DNA from: Streptomyces acidicola
GTDB lineage: Bacteria > Actinomycetota > Actinomycetes > Streptomycetales > Streptomycetaceae
Length of the DNA stretch: 37,377 nt
Direction of reading: 5' to 3'
NCBI RefSeq assembly: GCF_009377235.1
Contig: NZ_VMNX01000079.1
Span: 1 to 37,377 of the forward strand
Shown: positions 24,395 through 31,733 of the stretch, in pieces
Numbering within the stretch: the stretch's first letter is position 1
Layout of the letters: each line of letters opens with the position of its first letter
The notes under the pieces: generated by a model
Databases searched by the model: none
What the model saw: only the letters and a program-made list of their open reading frames with translations
Told to the model about the DNA's origin: nothing
Translations under genes and position numbers: made by a program

Positions 24395-24865
24395 TCAGAA
24401 ACGCAGCCGCATCAAGGGGTCGGGTGTGCGCCGGAAACCGAGCGAGGCGTACAGCGGCCGGGCCTCGGCGGAGGCGGTGAGGTCGACCTGACCTGCGCCC
24501 TTCTCACGGAACCAGTCGAGGAGAACCTCCATGCAGGCGCGGGCGTGGCCCCGGCGGCGCTGGTCCGGGTCGGTGGCGACGCTGAACACGTACCCGATGG
24601 TGCCGTGCGGGTTCCGGGCCCGCCCGATCCGGTACTCGATCGTCCCGACCACCAGCGCGGCGAGCGCCCCGGGCTTCTCGGGATGGTCGACCACGAAGGC
24701 CGCGAAGGTCCCGTCCGTGTCGGCGAGCTTGGCGCGAATCGTCGGCAGGGACTCCGTCTGCCAGTCGGCGGACGTGTCCGCCCCACCCACCGCATCGATC
24801 ATCACCTGCCGCAGACGCAGGACTTCCTCCGCGTCCTCGGCGACGGCACGGCGTACGAGACTCAT
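24395..24865 (-). CDS. GNAT-family N-acetyltransferase
   Basis: A 156-aa single-domain acetyltransferase that uses acetyl-CoA. Motif A is visible as VATDPDQRRRGHARACMEVLLDWF-type sequence at ~96-119, with the pyrophosphate-binding R/Q-x-x-G-x-A loop (RRRGHA). The C-terminal LYASLGFRR is the usual end of GNAT domains. ATG at 24865. It is the first gene of a two-gene operon with the serine hydrolase and is divergent from a MerR regulator, from which it is separated by 108 bp. The substrate amine cannot be predicted. Confidence 0.9.
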   Translation of the reverse strand: MSLVRRAVAEDAEEVLRLRQVMIDAVGGADTSADWQTESLPTIRAKLADTDGTFAAFVVDHPEKPGALAALVVGTIEYRIGRARNPHGTIGYVFSVATDPDQRRRGHARACMEVLLDWFREKGAGQVDLTASAEARPLYASLGFRRTPDPLMRLRF

Positions 24866-24935
24866 GAGGTGAACGGTAGCCAGTGGAGCCGCAGGCCGTC
24901 GTGGGAATTTCCCAGGTTATTTCCTCCGGTTCCGC

Positions 24936-24966
24936 TTGCTTCGAGTTCACTCCAGGGTTCTAGCGT
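24936..24966 (+). promoter_or_regulatory. MerR-type promoter with 19-bp spacer and GAGT-TC-ACTC dyad
   Basis: TTGCTT (24936-24941) and TAGCGT (24961-24966) are separated by 19 bp, the over-long spacing typical of MerR-activated promoters. The dyad GAGT-TC-ACTC (24943-24952) lies inside the spacer. The -10 ends 7 nt before ATG 24974, so the mRNA is probably leaderless. Confidence 0.65.
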
Positions 24967-24973
24967 TGAGGTC

Positions 24974-25438
24974 ATGACGGTGATGGAGACAACAGGCACC
25001 CGGAACGCCAGCTGTGCCACCGCATGGCACGCCGACCGGCGGCCGGACGGTCAGGACAAGTACACGATCAGCGAGGTCGCCGCCTTCACCGGCCTGACGG
25101 CGCACACCCTGCGCTGGTACGAGCGCATCGGGCTGATGCCGCACATCGACCGCTCCCACACCGGCCAGCGCCGCTACAGCAATCGCGACCTGGACTGGCT
25201 GGACCTCGTCGGCAAGCTCCGGCTCACCGGTATGCCGGTCGCGGACATGGTGCGGTACGCGGAACTGGTCCGTGAGGGCGACCACACCTACGGGGAGCGC
25301 TTCGCGTTGCTGAAGGCCACCCGGGAGGACGTACTGGCCAGGATCGCCGAACTCCAGGGCACGCTCGCGGTGCTCGACCGGAAGATCGATTTCTACGCGG
25401 ACGCCGAGCGCGCCTTGGCGTTGGAGGGTTCCCGATGA
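24974..25438 (+). CDS. MerR-family transcriptional regulator
   Basis: A 154-aa MerR regulator. The HTH and wing cover residues ~30-70: YTISEVAAFTGLTAHTLRWYERIGL and then RRYSNRDLDWLDLVGKLRLTGMPVADM. The C-terminal coiled coil is short. The only cysteine is C14, ahead of the DNA-binding domain, so metal binding or the conserved-Cys aldehyde sensing of AdhR/NmlR relatives is not supported. ATG 24974 is chosen because the -10 lies 7 nt upstream (leaderless); ATG 24983 is an alternative. The stop overlaps the aldo/keto reductase start by 4 nt, so the regulator probably activates its own operon in response to a substrate of that reductase (inference). Confidence 0.92.
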   Translation: MTVMETTGTRNASCATAWHADRRPDGQDKYTISEVAAFTGLTAHTLRWYERIGLMPHIDRSHTGQRRYSNRDLDWLDLVGKLRLTGMPVADMVRYAELVREGDHTYGERFALLKATREDVLARIAELQGTLAVLDRKIDFYADAERALALEGSR

Positions 25439-26451
25439 CGAACGGCAGGATCATGAAGGTGGCGCTCGGCGACGGCGGGCCCCAGGTCGGCGTACAGGGC
25501 CTCGGCTGCATGGGCATGAGTTTCGCCTACGGCCCCTCGGACGCCGAGGAGTCGCGGGCCACTCTGGAACGGGCGCTGGAACTGGGTGTCACGCTCTACG
25601 ACACGGCCGACGCGTACGGCGCGGGGGAGAACGAGAAGTTCCTGTCCCCCTTCTTCAAGGCGCACCGGGACGAGGTGGTCATCGCCACGAAGTTCGCCCT
25701 CTCGATCCCGGCGGACGACCCCACGCGGCGGATCATCCGCAACGACCCGCCGTACATCCGTGAGGCCGTGGAGGTCAGCCTCAAGCGCCTGGACGTCGAG
25801 GCGATCGACCTCTACTACATGCACCGGCTGAACCAGGAGGTGCCGATCGAGGAGAGCGTCGGCACCATGGCCGAGCTGGTCCGCGAGGGCAAGGTGAAGC
25901 ACCTCGGGCTGAGCGAGGTCACCGGCAGCGAGCTGCGGGCCGCCCAGGCCGTGCACCCCATCGCGGCCGTGCAGTCGGAGTGGTCCCTCTTCAGCCGCGA
26001 CATCGAGGCGGGTGTCGTCCCGGCCGCGAGCGAGCTGGGCGTGGCCCTCGTGCCGTACTCACCGCTCGGCCGGGGCTTCCTGACGGGTTCCTTCTCGAAC
26101 GCCGAGAAGGACCTGACCGACCAGGACCTCCGCCGTTTCATGCCCCGTTTCACCGGCGACAACGCGGCCGCCAACGCGGCGCTCCTGGAGCCGGTCCGCT
26201 CGGTCGCCGAGTCCCACGGAGCCACACCCGGCCAGATCGCCCTCGCCTGGGTGCAGCAGCAGGCGAGCGTGCACGGCCTGCCGGTCGTCCCCATCCCGGG
26301 CACCCGCAAGGCCAGCAGGGTGGAGGAGAACGTGGCCGCGACGCGCATCGTCCTCACCGACGACGAGCTCGCCCTCCTGGAGCCGATCGCGGCCAAGGTG
26401 GCGGGCGAGCGCTACCCGGACATGTCGTTCACCTCGGCGGGCCGGGAGTAG
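25435..26451 (+). CDS. Aldo/keto reductase
   Basis: A 338-aa NADPH-dependent carbonyl reductase of the AKR superfamily (YajO/IolS-like group). The catalytic tetrad is complete: D56 and Y61 in YDTADAYG, K86 in IATKF and H130 in YYMHRLN. The NADPH-binding C-terminal part has VPIPGTRKASRVEEN. No signal peptide, so cytoplasmic. The ATG at 25435 overlaps the end of the MerR gene (ATGA), giving a two-gene operon. Likely role: reduction of toxic aldehydes or of a specific ketone, under MerR control. Ends in a hairpin shared with the convergent response-regulator gene. Confidence 0.95.
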   Translation: MTNGRIMKVALGDGGPQVGVQGLGCMGMSFAYGPSDAEESRATLERALELGVTLYDTADAYGAGENEKFLSPFFKAHRDEVVIATKFALSIPADDPTRRIIRNDPPYIREAVEVSLKRLDVEAIDLYYMHRLNQEVPIEESVGTMAELVREGKVKHLGLSEVTGSELRAAQAVHPIAAVQSEWSLFSRDIEAGVVPAASELGVALVPYSPLGRGFLTGSFSNAEKDLTDQDLRRFMPRFTGDNAAANAALLEPVRSVAESHGATPGQIALAWVQQQASVHGLPVVPIPGTRKASRVEENVAATRIVLTDDELALLEPIAAKVAGERYPDMSFTSAGRE

Positions 26452-26468
26452 GGCCCCGGCCGTGCCAC

Positions 26469-26499
26469 CACGCCCGGCGGCTACCGGTCGCCGGGCGTG
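26469..26499. terminator. Hairpin terminator overlapping the response-regulator stop codon
   Basis: CACGCCCGGCG (26469-26479) and CGCCGGGCGTG (26489-26499) form a perfect 11-bp stem with a 9-nt loop. It lies 18 nt after the aldo/keto reductase stop. One arm is inside the last codons of the convergent response regulator. Confidence 0.75.
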
Positions 26500-27167
26500 A
26501 CCAGCCCCGACTCATAGGCGAAGATCACGGCCTGGGCGCGGTCGCGCAGGTCCAGCTTCGCGAGGACGCGGCCGATGTGGGTCTTCACCGTCTGCTCGGC
26601 CAGCACCAGATGGTCCGCGATCTCCTGGTTGGACAGACCGCGGGCGATCAGCTCCAGCACCTCGGTCTCGCGCGGGGTCAGGCCCTTCAGCCGCAGCGCC
26701 CGTTTCCTGCGCGGGGCGGGCCGCGACTGCGCGAAGTCGGCGATCAGACGGCGCGTCACCTTCGGGGCGAGCAGCGCGTCCCCCGCCGCCACCACGCGTA
26801 CCGCCGCGATCAGGTCGGCCGGGGGCGCGTCCTTGAGGAGGAACCCCGACGCTCCGGCGCGCAGCGCCTCGTACACGTAGTCGTCCACGTCGAAGGTGGT
26901 CAGCATCAGCACCTTCGGGCGGTACGACTCGGTTTCCTGAGAGTCTCCCGGGTCGAGCAGTTCGCGCGCCGCCGTCAGACCGTCCATTTCGGGCATCCGT
27001 ACGTCCATGAGGACGACGTCGGGGTGCGCTCGGAGTGCCAGCTCGACGCCCTGCTTGCCGTCCGGGGCCTCGCCCACGACGTCGATGTCGCTCTGGGCGG
27101 CCAGCAGGGCGGCGAATCCGGCGCGCACCATGGCCTGGTCGTCGACGATGATCACCCGGATGGTCAT
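26481..27167 (-). CDS. NarL/FixJ-family response regulator
   Basis: A 228-aa two-component response regulator. The receiver domain has the acidic pair D9-D10 (IIVDDQ), the phospho-acceptor D55 in VVLMDVRMPEMDG and K in FLLKDAPP. The LuxR-type HTH is at about 160-220 (LTPRETEVLELIARGLSNQEIA, QTVKTHIGRVLAKL). It overlaps the histidine kinase gene by 4 nt, so kinase and regulator are cotranslated in that order. The stop codon sits in the arm of the terminator shared with the aldo/keto reductase gene. Its targets are not obvious, except that its own operon has matching palindromes upstream. Confidence 0.96.
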   Translation of the reverse strand: MTIRVIIVDDQAMVRAGFAALLAAQSDIDVVGEAPDGKQGVELALRAHPDVVLMDVRMPEMDGLTAARELLDPGDSQETESYRPKVLMLTTFDVDDYVYEALRAGASGFLLKDAPPADLIAAVRVVAAGDALLAPKVTRRLIADFAQSRPAPRRKRALRLKGLTPRETEVLELIARGLSNQEIADHLVLAEQTVKTHIGRVLAKLDLRDRAQAVIFAYESGLVTPGDR

Positions 27168-28495
27168 GGGGAGGACGGACTCCTTTTGTCGGGCTCATCG
27201 GGCTCATCGGGCTCGTCGGGCGTGGTCATCGGGAGCCGCGCCGCCACACGGAACCCCCCGTCGGGCAGCGGCCCGGCATCGAGGGTGCCGCCGACCAACC
27301 GTACGCGCTCGCCCATGCCGACGAGGCCGTGCCCGGTGCCGCTCCACTCCAGCCGCGAAACGGGCTTCGCGGCGGGCCCGTTGACGACGAGCACCGTCAG
27401 GTGGCGCTCGTCGGCGGAGACCGACACGTGGGCGGTGGCGCCCGGGGCGTGCCGTACGACGTTCGACAGGGCCTCCTGGACGATGCGGTACGCGGACAGG
27501 TCGACGGCCGGTGACAGTTTCGTCGACGTCGTGAGGGAGCCGGGTTCGGGGAGGGACAGTTCCACCGGGACGCCACCGCGTGTGGTCGCCTCGACGAGCT
27601 GGTGCAGCTTGTCGAGGCCCGGCTGCGGGGCCCGTTCCTGTTGCGCGTCCTCGCTGCGCAGCACCTGGAGCAGCCGCCGCATCTCGCCGAGCGAGTCGCG
27701 GGCGCCGGCGGCTATCGACTCGAACTCCCCGCGCACGTCGTCGGACACGCCGGAGAGCCGGTACGGGGCGGAGTCCGCCTGGACCGCGATCACGGTCATG
27801 TGGTGGGCCACGACGTCGTGCAACTCCCGTGCGATCCGCGCCCGTTCCTCCAGGAGGGTGCGCCGGGCCCGCTCGGTCTCGCTGATGGCCTCCTGCTCGA
27901 CGAGCCGGCGCCGGGTCTCGCCGCGCTCCCGCACCAGCGAGCCGAGCAGCAGCACGACACCGCTGAGGATGATGAGCAGGATGCCGGTGTTCGGGCCGTC
28001 CGTGCCGCCGTCAGAGGTGCCCGGGTCCCGGCCCGCGCTCAGTACGAGAGACGCGGCCGTGGTGACCAGCCAGACGCCGAGCACCGTACGGCGCGTCTCG
28101 CGCAGGGACAGCGCGACGCACAGGACCAGATAGCCCACGATGACCATGGGGGTCCAGGGAGAGGGGCGGCCCACGGCGTCGGACTGCAGCACGGCGACCG
28201 CCCCGACGACATCCGCCACGATGACGATCCACCACGCCTGCAGCGGGCGTCTCACGGCCAGCAGCAGCGGCCCGGCCTGGGCGAACCCGAGCGCTCCGGC
28301 CAGCCCGTCGTTCACGCCGTAGTCGTTCCCGAGGACCTGAGCGGTGGTGGGGATCAGGCTGGCGGTGAACCCCAGCACGATCACGTACGGCAGCCGCCGC
28401 ACCCACCGCCTGGGCGCCCGCCCGGGCTGTGGCCCGGGCACGGGCTCCGGCGGGGTGCGGACCTTTCGGCCGGGAGGAGGAGTCGCGCCGCTCAT
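27164..28495 (-). CDS. Sensor histidine kinase (NarL-type partner, HisKA_3)
   Basis: A 443-aa membrane sensor kinase. About four to five hydrophobic segments lie in residues 36-190, with no large extracytoplasmic domain, so it may sense membrane state or a small lipophilic signal. The HisKA_3 phospho-acceptor is H226 in ARELHDVVAHHM. The HATPase domain has N-box DLSAYRIVQEALSNVVRHA and the G-box GTGHGLVGMGERV. The C-terminus is a repeat of Asp-Glu-Pro encoded by 9-bp tandem repeats. ATG at 28495. First gene of the two-component operon, 4-nt overlap with the response regulator; the upstream region has inverted CATACC/GGTATG repeats. Confidence 0.95.
   Translation of the reverse strand: MSGATPPPGRKVRTPPEPVPGPQPGRAPRRWVRRLPYVIVLGFTASLIPTTAQVLGNDYGVNDGLAGALGFAQAGPLLLAVRRPLQAWWIVIVADVVGAVAVLQSDAVGRPSPWTPMVIVGYLVLCVALSLRETRRTVLGVWLVTTAASLVLSAGRDPGTSDGGTDGPNTGILLIILSGVVLLLGSLVRERGETRRRLVEQEAISETERARRTLLEERARIARELHDVVAHHMTVIAVQADSAPYRLSGVSDDVRGEFESIAAGARDSLGEMRRLLQVLRSEDAQQERAPQPGLDKLHQLVEATTRGGVPVELSLPEPGSLTTSTKLSPAVDLSAYRIVQEALSNVVRHAPGATAHVSVSADERHLTVLVVNGPAAKPVSRLEWSGTGHGLVGMGERVRLVGGTLDAGPLPDGGFRVAARLPMTTPDEPDEPDEPDKRSPSSP
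27191..27217. repeat. 9-bp tandem repeats within the kinase 3' end
   Basis: GGGCTCATC, GGGCTCATC and GGGCTCGTC in tandem (27191-27217) encode the Asp-Glu-Pro repeats at the C-terminus of the histidine kinase. Such in-frame repeats can change copy number without breaking the gene. Confidence 0.8.
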
Positions 28496-28533
28496 GACCT
28501 CAACAGCCTAGGCAGCGGTCCTCGCAGTGCCGT

Positions 28534-28572
28534 CATACCTGGGAGCCGGGCTTCATGTCATACCCAGGTATG
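28534..28572. promoter_or_regulatory. Inverted repeats upstream of the two-component operon
   Basis: CATACCTGG (28534-28542) is the exact complement of CCAGGTATG (28564-28572), and CATAC-CCAG-GTATG at 28559-28572 is itself a palindrome. The same GTCATACC half-site thus occurs in two places 38 to 60 nt before the kinase start. A likely site for the NarL-type regulator, i.e. autoregulation (inference). Confidence 0.5.
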
Positions 28573-28613
28573 AGCCCGAGTACGAGCCCTGGCATGAGCC
28601 CACGGCTGAGCCC

Positions 28614-28638
28614 CGGCCCCGTCAGGGGCGCGGGGCCG
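28614..28638 (-). terminator. Hairpin terminator after the DUF4429 gene
   Basis: CGGCCCCG (28614-28621) and CGGGGCCG (28631-28638) form a perfect 8-bp stem with a 9-nt loop, just downstream of the DUF4429 stop on the minus strand. A competing smaller stem CCCC/GGGG lies inside. Confidence 0.6.
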
Positions 28639-28654
28639 TGCCGACGACGGCCGG

Positions 28655-29509
28655 CTAGAGCTCCGCCAGCAGCTCCGCCTTCTTCGTGCTGAACTCCTCG
28701 TCCGTCACCAGCCCCGCCTCGTGCAGCTCGCCCAGGTGCCGAATGCGGTCGGCTATGTCGGCGGGGTCACGCCGCGGCCCCGCCGCGGGTACCGCACCGG
28801 CCGGCACCGCGGAGCGCACCGCCGCCAGGACCGCGGCCGCGAACGGCAGCGACTCGTGCACCGGCCCGTACCCGAGCCCGAACACGACGGAAGCGGGATC
28901 CTGGTCGGCCTGAAGGGGCGGAGCCCCGTCCCCGTCGCGGCCGATCAGTCGCAGATGCCCCTCGAAGAGCTCGGGGGAGCGCCACTCGACCCCGCTCAGC
29001 GCGGCGACGGGAAATCTCTGGTCGCCGGCCTTCCACTTCGCCGAGGAGGCCCCCGTCCAGAACCACCGGAACGACACGGACTTCCCGTCGAAGGAGGCCT
29101 TCGCGTCGTACGCCTTGAACTGCAGCGGCGCCTGGGGCGGGGCCACGAGGTACCGCTCCGCCGGGCTCTCGTCCTCGGTGATCCGTGCGCGCAGTTCGTC
29201 CGCGTAGTACTCGGCGAGGGTCTCGCGCTCGGCGGGCAGGACGAGCCGGTACGGGTCGCCGGCCTCCTTGAGCTGGCCCGCGGCCGCCTCCATCAGGGGG
29301 TCGGCGCCCGGTCGTGGCACGGCGTGCAGGACGACGGTCCCGCGCTTCCCCGGTGTCAGCGTCACCGCCGCGATCGCTTCCAGCGGGATGCGCCGCTCGC
29401 CGAGTGCCTGGAACAGCTTCGGCGTGCGGATTCCCCGTTCGAAGCGGATGAGTACGGAGTCCGACTCGAACTCCCAGGCGGCATGAAATCCAGCCAGAAC
29501 GTCACCCAT
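28655..29509 (-). CDS. DUF4429 protein with C-terminal SHOCT domain
   Basis: A 284-aa cytoplasmic protein of unknown function. It starts MGDVLAGFHAAWEFESDSVLIRFERG, the conserved opening of DUF4429, and appears to hold two related beta-rich halves (residues ~5-115 and ~130-225). The last ~30 residues, DIADRIRHLGELHEAGLVTDEEFSTKKAELLAEL-like, are a SHOCT motif, a short helical segment common at protein ends in actinobacteria and thought to help oligomerisation. ATG 29509 is chosen for the family start; an ATG 9 nt upstream (29518) is possible, while the open frame to 29677 is not supported. It is on the same strand as the flanking genes but has its own terminator. Confidence 0.88.
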   Translation of the reverse strand: MGDVLAGFHAAWEFESDSVLIRFERGIRTPKLFQALGERRIPLEAIAAVTLTPGKRGTVVLHAVPRPGADPLMEAAAGQLKEAGDPYRLVLPAERETLAEYYADELRARITEDESPAERYLVAPPQAPLQFKAYDAKASFDGKSVSFRWFWTGASSAKWKAGDQRFPVAALSGVEWRSPELFEGHLRLIGRDGDGAPPLQADQDPASVVFGLGYGPVHESLPFAAAVLAAVRSAVPAGAVPAAGPRRDPADIADRIRHLGELHEAGLVTDEEFSTKKAELLAEL

Positions 29510-29585
29510 GCGGCTCATCGTATGCGTGAGGCGCGTCTTCGTCCCCTCCTCCGGCAGCCGGTGATTTCTTCGTCCTCTACGCGCG

Positions 29586-30803
29586 TCAGGCCGCAACGGC
29601 GGCGGGCAGTCCCTCCTGACACGCGTTTTCCTGGCGTCCCTGCTGTGCGCAGTGCACCGCGCGATACGCGCCAACACCGATCTCGGCGAAGTTGCGCAGG
29701 CTCTCGGTGCCGGGCTCGAAGTAGCCCGCGTGGCCCCTCGCGCCGTCCGCCGACAGTACCCGTGCCCCGAACGCCGCGGACACCGGGTCGGCGCCGTGGC
29801 CGAGGCCGCCGACCTCCAGGTACGGCACGTCCTGGATCCAGTCGTCGGCGTCCCGGGTCGCCCAGACCTGGGCCGAGGTGCGCAGCTGGGACGCCTTCTC
29901 GACGCGCATGCCGGGGCTGCCCGCCACCGCGATGTCGGAGACCCGGGCGGGCAGCCGGCGCGCGGCGACCCCGCACAGCACCGAGCCGTAGCTGTGGCAG
30001 TACAGCGCGACGGGCGAGTGGCCGGGCAGCGCGCGCACCAGCGCGTTGAGCCGGACCGCGCCCTGCTCGGCGCGCAGCGCGGTGGCCGCCTCCATGCCGA
30101 GCCCGTTGGGCGCCGTGTAGTCGGCCCAGGCGATCACCGCCGTACGGGTCGCGGGGGCGATCGCGCGCTCGGCCGTGTACAGGGCGCTCCCCATGCCGGC
30201 GGGCGCCGAGTACCTGCGGACCGTGCGCTGGAAGGTGAGCACGTCGGTGTCGACGCCGGGCACGACCACCGAGACGCGCTCGGCCGTGGTGAGGTCGCCG
30301 AACACCTCGGCGACCCGGCCCGAGCCCTCGGGGTCGAAGGCGAGGATCCGCCGGCCCGGCTGCATCAGGTCCTCGAAGCGGTTCATACGGCGACCCGCGT
30401 CGTACTGACCGTGGGAGGAGAGCCGCTTGTCGTGCGTACGTTCGAGCTCGATGTCGCGCTGCTTCTCCAGCGCGACGTGGTTCGCGCGGTAGCGCAGCTC
30501 GACGGGAGCGCCGTTCATGTTGCCGACCGCGAGTGGGTAGCGGTCGGCGAGGTCGGTGCGCTGCCGTTCGGTGAGCGAGGCGAAGAAGCGGGCGAGCCGA
30601 CCTGGGGAGGAGTCGGCGTCCGGCAGCGCGTGGCCGTCGATGTGCCCGTGGTTCCACGCGGAGAGCGAGGCCTGAAGCGGCGATGCCCCCCGGTGGTCGC
30701 GGATCGCGGTCCAGCCGGTGGTCGCCAGCATGACGAACACGACGGCGAGTGCGAGGACTGCGCGCCAGACGTTGAGTTGGGGAGAGGTGTCGAAGGAAGT
30801 CAC
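29586..30803 (-). CDS. Membrane-anchored alpha/beta hydrolase (DUF1023 family)
   Basis: A 405-aa actinobacterial protein of the DUF1023 alpha/beta-hydrolase family. One hydrophobic segment (residues ~14-34) anchors it, with the catalytic part outside. The nucleophile elbow is CHSYGSVLCG (S271); the family is cutinase/lipase-like, but substrate is unknown. A late DADDWIQD and GHAGYFEPGTESLRNFA supply the likely Asp and His. The start is GTG at 30803. No Shine-Dalgarno is seen; a -10-like TAGTGT lies 9 nt upstream, so the mRNA may be leaderless or nearly so. Flanked by DUF4429 downstream and a TetR gene upstream on the same strand, but with gaps of 67-76 bp; operon membership is uncertain. Confidence 0.88.
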   Translation of the reverse strand: MTSFDTSPQLNVWRAVLALAVVFVMLATTGWTAIRDHRGASPLQASLSAWNHGHIDGHALPDADSSPGRLARFFASLTERQRTDLADRYPLAVGNMNGAPVELRYRANHVALEKQRDIELERTHDKRLSSHGQYDAGRRMNRFEDLMQPGRRILAFDPEGSGRVAEVFGDLTTAERVSVVVPGVDTDVLTFQRTVRRYSAPAGMGSALYTAERAIAPATRTAVIAWADYTAPNGLGMEAATALRAEQGAVRLNALVRALPGHSPVALYCHSYGSVLCGVAARRLPARVSDIAVAGSPGMRVEKASQLRTSAQVWATRDADDWIQDVPYLEVGGLGHGADPVSAAFGARVLSADGARGHAGYFEPGTESLRNFAEIGVGAYRAVHCAQQGRQENACQEGLPAAVAA

Positions 30804-30870
30804 TGAAAGGACACACTAGGAGAACGGAAGGGTCTCGCGTTAACCAAGTGAGGGGGATCACGTTTCGGAC

Positions 30871-31560
30871 TCAGGTGTTTTGCGGACCCCTTGCGTTCAC
30901 CGGCGTGTCGGCCGCTCCTCGGTCCGCATGCCACTTCTCCGTCAACACGGGCCCCACCGCGTCGAGATACCTGACCGTCAGCGCGCGGGTCTCGGTGGCG
31001 CCGAGGTCCTCGCTCAGCCCCCAGCGCCGCTCCATGACACGGATCACACCGGCGAACACGGCCACGGCCACGCGTGGCCGCGGATCGGTGTCCACGTCGA
31101 GCCCCTCGCGTTCGGCGATGACCCGCGCGACCTCCTCGCCCACCTCGTCGCTACGGCGCAGATGAGCGGCGAGGAGTGCGGGCGTCGACTCGGTCAGTCG
31201 GCACATGCGCAGGTAGAGCTCGATCGGCACGACCTGTTCGACGGCCTCGGCGATGGTGTCCCAGTCCTTCAGGACGGCGTTGCGCAGCGCCTCCAACGGG
31301 GTCTCGTCGACCGGGCGTTCGCGCACGGCCGCGGCGAACCGTGTGTGCGCGATGTCCTGGACGGCGAACGCCGCGTCCTCCTTGCCCGCGAAGTACCGGA
31401 AGAAGGTGCGCTGCGAGACGTCGACGGCCTCGGTGATCTCGTCGACGGTCGTGTGCTCGTACCCCTGGGTGGTGAACAGTTCCAGGGCGGCCTGCAGCAG
31501 CGCGTCCCGGGTGCGCTGTTTCTTGCGCTCGCGCAGTCCCGGTCGGGTCACCGTGTTCAT
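30871..31560 (-). CDS. TetR-family regulator of the adjacent MFS exporter
   Basis: A 229-aa TetR protein. The N-terminal HTH is at ~10-60: RERKKQRTRDALLQAALELFTTQG, then TTVDEITEAVDVSQRTFFRYFAGKEDAA, the usual end. The C-terminal domain resembles the MftR/TetR_C group, with a run of acidic helices. ATG 31560 has AAGAGGG 7 nt upstream. Divergent from a DHA2 exporter, the standard arrangement for a drug-responsive repressor. A 19-bp inverted repeat lies inside the exporter promoter and is probably its operator. Its own 5' region carries three 13-bp tandem repeats of unknown role. Confidence 0.94.
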   Translation of the reverse strand: MNTVTRPGLRERKKQRTRDALLQAALELFTTQGYEHTTVDEITEAVDVSQRTFFRYFAGKEDAAFAVQDIAHTRFAAAVRERPVDETPLEALRNAVLKDWDTIAEAVEQVVPIELYLRMCRLTESTPALLAAHLRRSDEVGEEVARVIAEREGLDVDTDPRPRVAVAVFAGVIRVMERRWGLSEDLGATETRALTVRYLDAVGPVLTEKWHADRGAADTPVNARGPQNT

Positions 31561-31586
31561 GAGCCCTCTTCTCCGACGGTCCGGTC

Positions 31587-31625
31587 GGTCTGTCCGGATG
31601 GTCTGTCCGGTCGGTCTGTCCGGGC
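31587..31625. repeat. Three tandem 13-bp repeats in the tetR 5' region
   Basis: GGTCTGTCCGG followed by AT, TC and GC at 31587-31599, 31600-31612 and 31613-31625. They lie 27 bp before the TetR start codon on its strand, thus between its promoter and its Shine-Dalgarno or within the promoter. Confidence 0.85.
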
Positions 31626-31696
31626 GGCTCAGGTGGACGTTTCCCGAGCTCAGCCTATTTGTAAGTGACGTGACAGTTACCGAATTGTGAATTGGT

Positions 31697-31726
31697 TTGT
31701 CAAATGTCAGTGGCTGTCATTAATCT
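31697..31726 (+). promoter_or_regulatory. Leaderless promoter of MFS gene with embedded TetR operator
   Basis: -35 TTGTCA (31697-31702), 18-bp spacer, -10 TAATCT (31721-31726). The -10 ends 7 nt before ATG 31734. The spacer is almost exactly the inverted repeat AATGTCAG-TGG-CTGTCATT (31703-31721, one mismatch per arm pair). Repressor binding there would exclude RNA polymerase. More TGACA/TGTCA half-sites occur at 31668-31709. Confidence 0.75.
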
Positions 31727-31733
31727 CGGCCGT

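Noticed and set aside
24155..24973. N-terminal extension of the MerR ORF
   Set aside because: It runs antisense to the GNAT and serine-hydrolase genes; promoter and family start place the gene at 24974.
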